From an uncultured Sutterella sp. (GTDB taxonomy: Bacteria > Pseudomonadota > Gammaproteobacteria > Burkholderiales > Burkholderiaceae_F): 64,000 nucleotides of DNA. Shown here piece after piece: positions 59,626 through 64,000 of this stretch. How positions within the stretch are numbered: position 1 is the first letter of the stretch; each line of letters begins with the position of its first letter. A model generated the notes under the pieces. That model had not been told where the DNA came from and made no database searches. It saw only the letters and a program-made list of their open reading frames with translations. The DNA lies in NCBI GenBank assembly GCA_900545275.1, contig UQYG01000013.1, forward strand, positions 1-64,000. The letters run 5' to 3'. The position numbers and the translations under genes were made by a program.

Positions 59626-62550
59626 TCAGGGTTTTTCCTGCTTTTCTTTTATCCTTTCATGAGGGTCGTCGTATCCAAAGCCGCCGGCGAAAGCGTTTTC
59701 TCCAAGCGGAAATACGCCGGTTTCCTCTCTGCGGTACTCTTTGGTAACTTCAACCCGTCGGCCGTGCTCCACGTTGAGACGATCCAGATTCTCCTGAACC
59801 ATTCTGGCTTCAGACTGCGGTTCTTTTAAGTTCGGCTTTTCCAGGTGAGCCGGTGCGTACCGGCTGAGAATCTCGTTTTCTCGACTCAAAAACTTTTCAT
59901 CCAGATCTTCCCGCTTTACCTGAGGAATGTCGGCATTGTCGAAGAGACTCCTCTTTTTCTCTTCGTCGGCAATCTTCTGAGTCAATGCTGTCGCAACGGA
60001 TTTTCCGCCGTACAAAGTAGAAGAACGCAAAACAGATTGAATACCTTCGTGTTGTTCAATACTTTCAAACAAAACAGCCGGACTTTCATCGTACTGAATC
60101 GTTCTCGACTTGGTGTCTGTTTTGGTTTGGTTTTTTGTGACATTCTGATGAGACATGTCTGCTTCCATGTGAGCGGAAGTCTTTGAGAGATTGCTGCCTG
60201 TTTGTCTACCAGTATTCATTGTTTCGGATGTGGTCTCGGTGTTCGTAGAGGAAATATTTGCTGAGCTTCCTTCTTGATAGGAGAAATTATTTCTTATGCT
60301 TGCTGATTCGTTTTGATAAGAAGTCTCGCTAAAGCTAGCTGTATCTCGTAACGAGTTTCCAGTGTGGATAGACAAATTTGGAGCGATTTCACCACTAAAA
60401 ATCTCAGCCGCTCTTTTTCTATTGTTTGCATGCGCATGCGGTTCCATGCCTCCATTTATCCCAGGAGGGGATAGAGAAATTCCCAATACTTGGGGCGCTC
60501 CAAAAACTGAATTTGCAACAGCTTCGTCACCCGTTTGCCGTGCACTGACCGCAGGGAATGCTTGTCCGAAGGGGATGTTTTCCGTTGGTAAAGAAGGGAA
60601 ACCCTCAATGGAATACGGCTTATCCATAGCTGTGTTCAAACCTCTCCCTAACCGCACTCCAATCCCCTCTCGAAGCGACACCCCCTCGGAGTTCGAAGCG
60701 TCCAGGGTGAGATTCGCCCCTTCGCTGACCGTGGTCGTCGTCCCGTAGGATCCGTCCCGGCCGGTATTCGACGACACGCTGTTCGTGAGCGTGTTCCCGA
60801 CCGATTCGTTTGTCGCGTGTCCGTAGCCTTCCGCCGCGTTCACGCCGCGCGTGTCCGTGTAGTTCGTGCCGCCCGTCGTCGTGTCGGTGTAGGAGATGCC
60901 CGATCCCACGGTCTCCGCGCCGCCCGAGGTGTAGGTCTCGCCCCGCGTCACCGAAACGCCGAGGTCGCTTGTGAGACGTCTCGCCGAGGTCACGGTCCCC
61001 GACGACATGTCGACCGTCGCCGACCCGTAGGGCGTCGACATCGCCATGAGGTCGCTCGCCGTCGTACGCACGCTCAGGTCGTGGTTGTTCCCGACGGTAT
61101 TGTTCAGGCTCGTGTTCCCGAGCGAAGCGTTTCCGACCGAAACGTTTCCGGCCGAGAGCGTCGCGCCCTGAGCGTTGGCTGCGCTCTGAGCAGGAGCCAA
61201 GACGGATCCCGCCCATGCGGCCGCCCCGTTGTCGCTCACCTTCGCGATCGCAAAGGAAATCACGGGAACCAGCATCATCAGAGTCCCCGCCATCGCTTCC
61301 GACGTCGTGCCGGCCTTGCGGATCACGTCCGCGGCCTCCAGCGTCACGCCCCCGTAGAGCTTCACGAGGGTCGAGACCGGATCGGCGTCGGCAAGGGACA
61401 AAAAGTTCACCACCGACGCGATCGGGGCCCAGAGCGCGAGCCAGACGAGAAGCACTGCGTAGAAGCGGAGCATCGCCGTCGCCCCGATTCCCAGGGCGAG
61501 CGCCATCACGATCATCACGGGAAAGACGCCGATCACGAGCATTTCGAGAAGCGAGCGCAGTTTCGGGAGCGCCGCCTCGGCGAGTTCCGCGGACGCGCGG
61601 TAGTTGATCTCGGTCGCGAGATTGCCCTGCGCCTTCGCGATCTCGGCCGCGGCCGCCACGGGCGCGGCGCTTCGCTTCGCAAAGTCGCCGAGCCCTTCCG
61701 GCAGGGCATTCAAAAGGACTGCGTGCCGAAGAGACTCCCGAAGACTCCTCGACGTCCCCAAAAAGACCGCTTCGCTCTCGGCCGTCGCCTTTCGCACGGC
61801 CTCCTGCATCATCTCGTCACTCGAACCCGAAAGCCGCAGCAGGAGCTTTTCCTCGACTTTGTCGAGATCCTGCTCGATCGCTTCCTTGACGACCCCGGCC
61901 GCGGCCTTGCAGGAATAGAGCGTCCCGTCCAAAAAGACGCGTCGGGCTGGGTTCACCCAGGTGCCCGAGAGGAGAAGATCGGAGAGGGACGGGGCTTTTG
62001 TGAGCGCCGTGAGTTTCCCTTCGTCCGTGAGAATTTCGGTCGCGACGCAGCTCTCCACAAAGGAGCGGAGCTTCCCGCGCACCGCCGGATCCACGGGACC
62101 CGCGGCGTAGAGCGCCTCCACGGCGCGCTGCGGGAAAGCCGCGCCGAAGAGCGTGAAGCGCTCCGCATCCAGGGCGCCGAGGGCCGTCTCGAAGGATTCC
62201 GCCGCCCAGACGGACACGCTGTTGGCGGCGCAGGCGGGAAAGGCGAGTCCCAGAGGGACGCGGTCCACGACCCGCACGGTCCCGGCCTTGGGGTCCGTGA
62301 CCGTCACGGGCACCTTCGGGATGAGGAGCGCAAAGGCGCAGAAGAGCATCACCCCCGCCCAGACGGAGAGGTCCTTGAAGCGGTAGTGAATCGCAGCCCC
62401 CGTCATCATGAGGAGAAAGCCGATCAGGGCGGAAGTCTGCAGGAGGCTCTGATAGTCGCCCGTGTTCATGAGGGCGGCCGCGGCTTCAAAGAGTTCGGCG
62501 ACCTGCTCGCCCGACCAGAAGGCCACGTATTCCAGGGTCTGTTTGGCCAT
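59626..62550 (-). CDS. traG: F-type conjugal transfer protein TraG
   Basis: 974 aa (F TraG is about 940). AAGGAG precedes ATG 62550. The N-terminal half is the TraG-N membrane domain with several hydrophobic spans (LIGFLLMMTGAAIHY, LLEMLVIGVFPVMIVMALAL, AVLLVWLALWAPIASVVNFL, GTLMMLVPVISFAIAK). It acts in pilus assembly and mating-pair stabilisation. After residue about 470 the protein is a long Ser, Thr, Asn and Gly-rich periplasmic region (GNASLGNTSLNNTVGNNHDL). The last third, encoded by 59626 to about 60640, has distinctly lower GC and different codon use, which suggests replacement by recombination. In F this C-terminal domain determines entry-exclusion specificity. Directly downstream of traH. 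Confidence 0.88.
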   Translation of the reverse strand: MAKQTLEYVAFWSGEQVAELFEAAAALMNTGDYQSLLQTSALIGFLLMMTGAAIHYRFKDLSVWAGVMLFCAFALLIPKVPVTVTDPKAGTVRVVDRVPLGLAFPACAANSVSVWAAESFETALGALDAERFTLFGAAFPQRAVEALYAAGPVDPAVRGKLRSFVESCVATEILTDEGKLTALTKAPSLSDLLLSGTWVNPARRVFLDGTLYSCKAAAGVVKEAIEQDLDKVEEKLLLRLSGSSDEMMQEAVRKATAESEAVFLGTSRSLRESLRHAVLLNALPEGLGDFAKRSAAPVAAAAEIAKAQGNLATEINYRASAELAEAALPKLRSLLEMLVIGVFPVMIVMALALGIGATAMLRFYAVLLVWLALWAPIASVVNFLSLADADPVSTLVKLYGGVTLEAADVIRKAGTTSEAMAGTLMMLVPVISFAIAKVSDNGAAAWAGSVLAPAQSAANAQGATLSAGNVSVGNASLGNTSLNNTVGNNHDLSVRTTASDLMAMSTPYGSATVDMSSGTVTSARRLTSDLGVSVTRGETYTSGGAETVGSGISYTDTTTGGTNYTDTRGVNAAEGYGHATNESVGNTLTNSVSSNTGRDGSYGTTTTVSEGANLTLDASNSEGVSLREGIGVRLGRGLNTAMDKPYSIEGFPSLPTENIPFGQAFPAVSARQTGDEAVANSVFGAPQVLGISLSPPGINGGMEPHAHANNRKRAAEIFSGEIAPNLSIHTGNSLRDTASFSETSYQNESASIRNNFSYQEGSSANISSTNTETTSETMNTGRQTGSNLSKTSAHMEADMSHQNVTKNQTKTDTKSRTIQYDESPAVLFESIEQHEGIQSVLRSSTLYGGKSVATALTQKIADEEKKRSLFDNADIPQVKREDLDEKFLSRENEILSRYAPAHLEKPNLKEPQSEARMVQENLDRLNVEHGRRVEVTKEYRREETGVFPLGENAFAGGFGYDDPHERIKEKQEKP

Positions 62551-62559
62551 GTCGACTCC

Positions 62560-64000
62560 TTATCGGGGAAGGTCGGGAGAGAGGGCGGAGACCATGCGCG
62601 CGGCGCTCTGGCCGTAGAGACTCCGCTCGATGTGCTCGAGGCTCGCCGCAAAATTCGTGGCGGCCGTGAGCCGCTCGAGAAGCGCCCCTTCCTCCTGGGC
62701 GAGCCCTTCGCGGACGACCGCGAGACGCGCGAGAATCCGGGCCGCGTGCTCGTCGTTGCGCTTCGCCGCCCCGCGGGCGGCCGAACCGGCGACGGCCGCT
62801 TCGACTTCGTTCGTCAGATTCCGCACGGCCGCGATCACGATCTCCCACGCGACGAGCTCGCCGTAGGTCTGAAGCATGCGGTCGCCCACGTGCGCAAAGC
62901 GCGGGTGCGCGGCGAGTTCCGCGATGCGCAGGATCGGAAGCGAGGTCATTCCCGCCAGGGCCGCGAGGTCGTCCTCGTTCGGGACCGTTTCCGTTCTCGA
63001 GGCGATCGCGCGCACGTAGCCCGTGAGAAGCCCGTAGACGCGCGCCGTGAGGTCGAGGTCGGACGTTTCGTCTTCTACGGGCTTGAGACACTTCTTCGTT
63101 TCGTCGCAGCGGTAGACGTCGAAAACGCGCTTTCCGGCGCTCACGGGCCCCGTCACGAGCCGGAGCGCCAGGTCCTTCGGAGCGAGGTCCACGGCCTCGA
63201 GCGTCGCGTTCGAGCCGGAGCCCGACCGGCGGTAGATGCGCGTTCCGACCAAGGTCATCATGAGTTGCCGCAGGTCCGTTTCGAGTCCCGAGGTTCCGCC
63301 CGGAAGCAGACTCCAGGTGAGATTCACTTCGCCCGCGTCCACCAGGTTTCCGCCCGAGTCGAAGCGCTCGGGGACGGATTCGATCCGTTTTTCGCCGTCG
63401 GTGCGTACGAGACGGTCGGCTTCGCCCGCGTCGGACGCCTCCCCGGAACTCAAGAGCGCGTTTCGCGCGCGGTAGCCCGCCTCGGTCAGGGCGTCGGTCG
63501 CACCGGCCGCGTCAAAGACCGTCTGCGCCGCGGTGCAGCTGTCGGAAAACTTTTCGGTGTAGTCGCGAACGAGATCGCGGAAAGCCGAGACCTGTTCGTT
63601 GAGGTCCGGAGACAGCGCCTGGAGCGCGAGCTGAAAGGCAAGCCCCGGCATGGCCGTGCCGATACCGCGCAGAAAACTCACGAACTCTTCGCGGCTCGGA
63701 ATGGAGATCGCGCCGAGGAAGATGTCGATGCCGCCGCAGCCGGCCGACAGCATGGGCCCCTTCATCTGCAGAAGGGGAAGCTCCTTCGGGGGAACGCGCA
63801 CGGAAAAGGATCCGCCCGCGGCGAGTCCGAGACTGGCGGACTGATAAAGCCCCGCGGGGGTCTGCGCGACCTGCGCGCCCGCGGCGTCGTAGAAGTCTTC
63901 GAGATAGGACGCGTGCGCAGGGAGCACGGCAAGGAGGCCGGGAAGCGCGGCCGCAAGAAGGCCGAGGGTCGCCTTCGGGCGCAGGCCGCCTTTGCCGCCG
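62560..64000 (-). CDS. traH: F-type conjugal transfer protein TraH (5' end beyond the window)
   Basis: At least 480 codons, open to the right edge; the visible N terminus (LRPKATLGLLAAALPGLLAV, then LPAHA) is a signal peptide, so only a few codons are missing. TraH-family features: SLGLAAGGSFSVRVP, LPLLQMKGPMLSAGCGGIDI with FLGAISIPSREEFVSFLRGI, and FSDSCTAAQTVFD. TraH is a periplasmic protein needed for F-pilus assembly. Nine bp separate its stop from the traG start. GC is high and uniform, unlike the end of traG. Confidence 0.9.
   Translation of the reverse strand, partial: GGKGGLRPKATLGLLAAALPGLLAVLPAHASYLEDFYDAAGAQVAQTPAGLYQSASLGLAAGGSFSVRVPPKELPLLQMKGPMLSAGCGGIDIFLGAISIPSREEFVSFLRGIGTAMPGLAFQLALQALSPDLNEQVSAFRDLVRDYTEKFSDSCTAAQTVFDAAGATDALTEAGYRARNALLSSGEASDAGEADRLVRTDGEKRIESVPERFDSGGNLVDAGEVNLTWSLLPGGTSGLETDLRQLMMTLVGTRIYRRSGSGSNATLEAVDLAPKDLALRLVTGPVSAGKRVFDVYRCDETKKCLKPVEDETSDLDLTARVYGLLTGYVRAIASRTETVPNEDDLAALAGMTSLPILRIAELAAHPRFAHVGDRMLQTYGELVAWEIVIAAVRNLTNEVEAAVAGSAARGAAKRNDEHAARILARLAVVREGLAQEEGALLERLTAATNFAASLEHIERSLYGQSAARMVSALSPDLPR

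Noticed and set aside
1..64000. tRNA, rRNA or an integrase near the island ends
   Set aside because: I found no cloverleaf, rRNA segment, or tyrosine or serine integrase gene, apart from the broken IS607-like fragment at the left edge.

Overview
The window looks like chromosome from an anaerobic, gut-type betaproteobacterium of the Sutterellaceae (Sutterella/Parasutterella-like). This is inferred from high GC, many secreted flavoprotein reductases with small tetraheme cytochromes, large autotransporters and a 2,3-diaminopropionate ammonia-lyase. There is no rRNA or other taxonomic marker, so the assignment is an inference. I see no tRNA, rRNA or CRISPR array.

0-43 kb is a respiratory and surface region. 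It holds ten intact FAD-dependent proteins of the flavocytochrome c/fumarate reductase superfamily. Nine carry Tat-type signals and one has lost its signal next to an IS607-like relic at the left edge. There is also one in-frame chimera and one pseudogene. Four flavoproteins (23.1, 28.3, 36.8 and 41.1 kb) sit in operons with 118-120 aa tetraheme cytochromes c, so each pair works as a split flavocytochrome passing electrons to a periplasmic organic acceptor. The C-terminal active-site signatures differ between paralogues, which implies different substrates. Regulators lie beside the reductases: two LysR proteins, one TetR, and two two-component systems whose kinases carry a PhnD-like periplasmic sensor. 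A DcuC-like carrier is divergent from the second LysR gene. Two autotransporters (3.5 and 33.8 kb) share a C-terminal barrel; the second is switched out of frame by a poly-C tract. Also here are a tandem pair of 51-codon genes with conserved structured leaders, a DUF2075 nuclease-helicase, a Phd-Doc toxin-antitoxin pair, a Schlafen-like AlbA protein and a 19-codon ORF with its own terminator.

43-58 kb is a defence island. In order it holds an HNH endonuclease with a C5 methyltransferase; a tightly overlapped operon of second C5 methyltransferase, GHKL (MORC/MutL-like) ATPase, Z1 helicase-like protein, DUF4420 PD-(D/E)XK nuclease and AIPR protein; and a divergent third C5 methyltransferase with Vsr nuclease. 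A Panacea-domain protein follows. The region is bounded by 37-bp direct repeats (35/37 identical) at 43261 and 58058. The second repeat lies in the last codons of a GIY-YIG-like gene, which suggests site-specific integration.

58-64 kb carries F-type conjugation genes traG and traH on the minus strand. The 3' part of traG is compositionally unlike the rest. A small convergent membrane-protein gene sits beside it. The right end is therefore probably part of an integrative conjugative element or an integrated plasmid.
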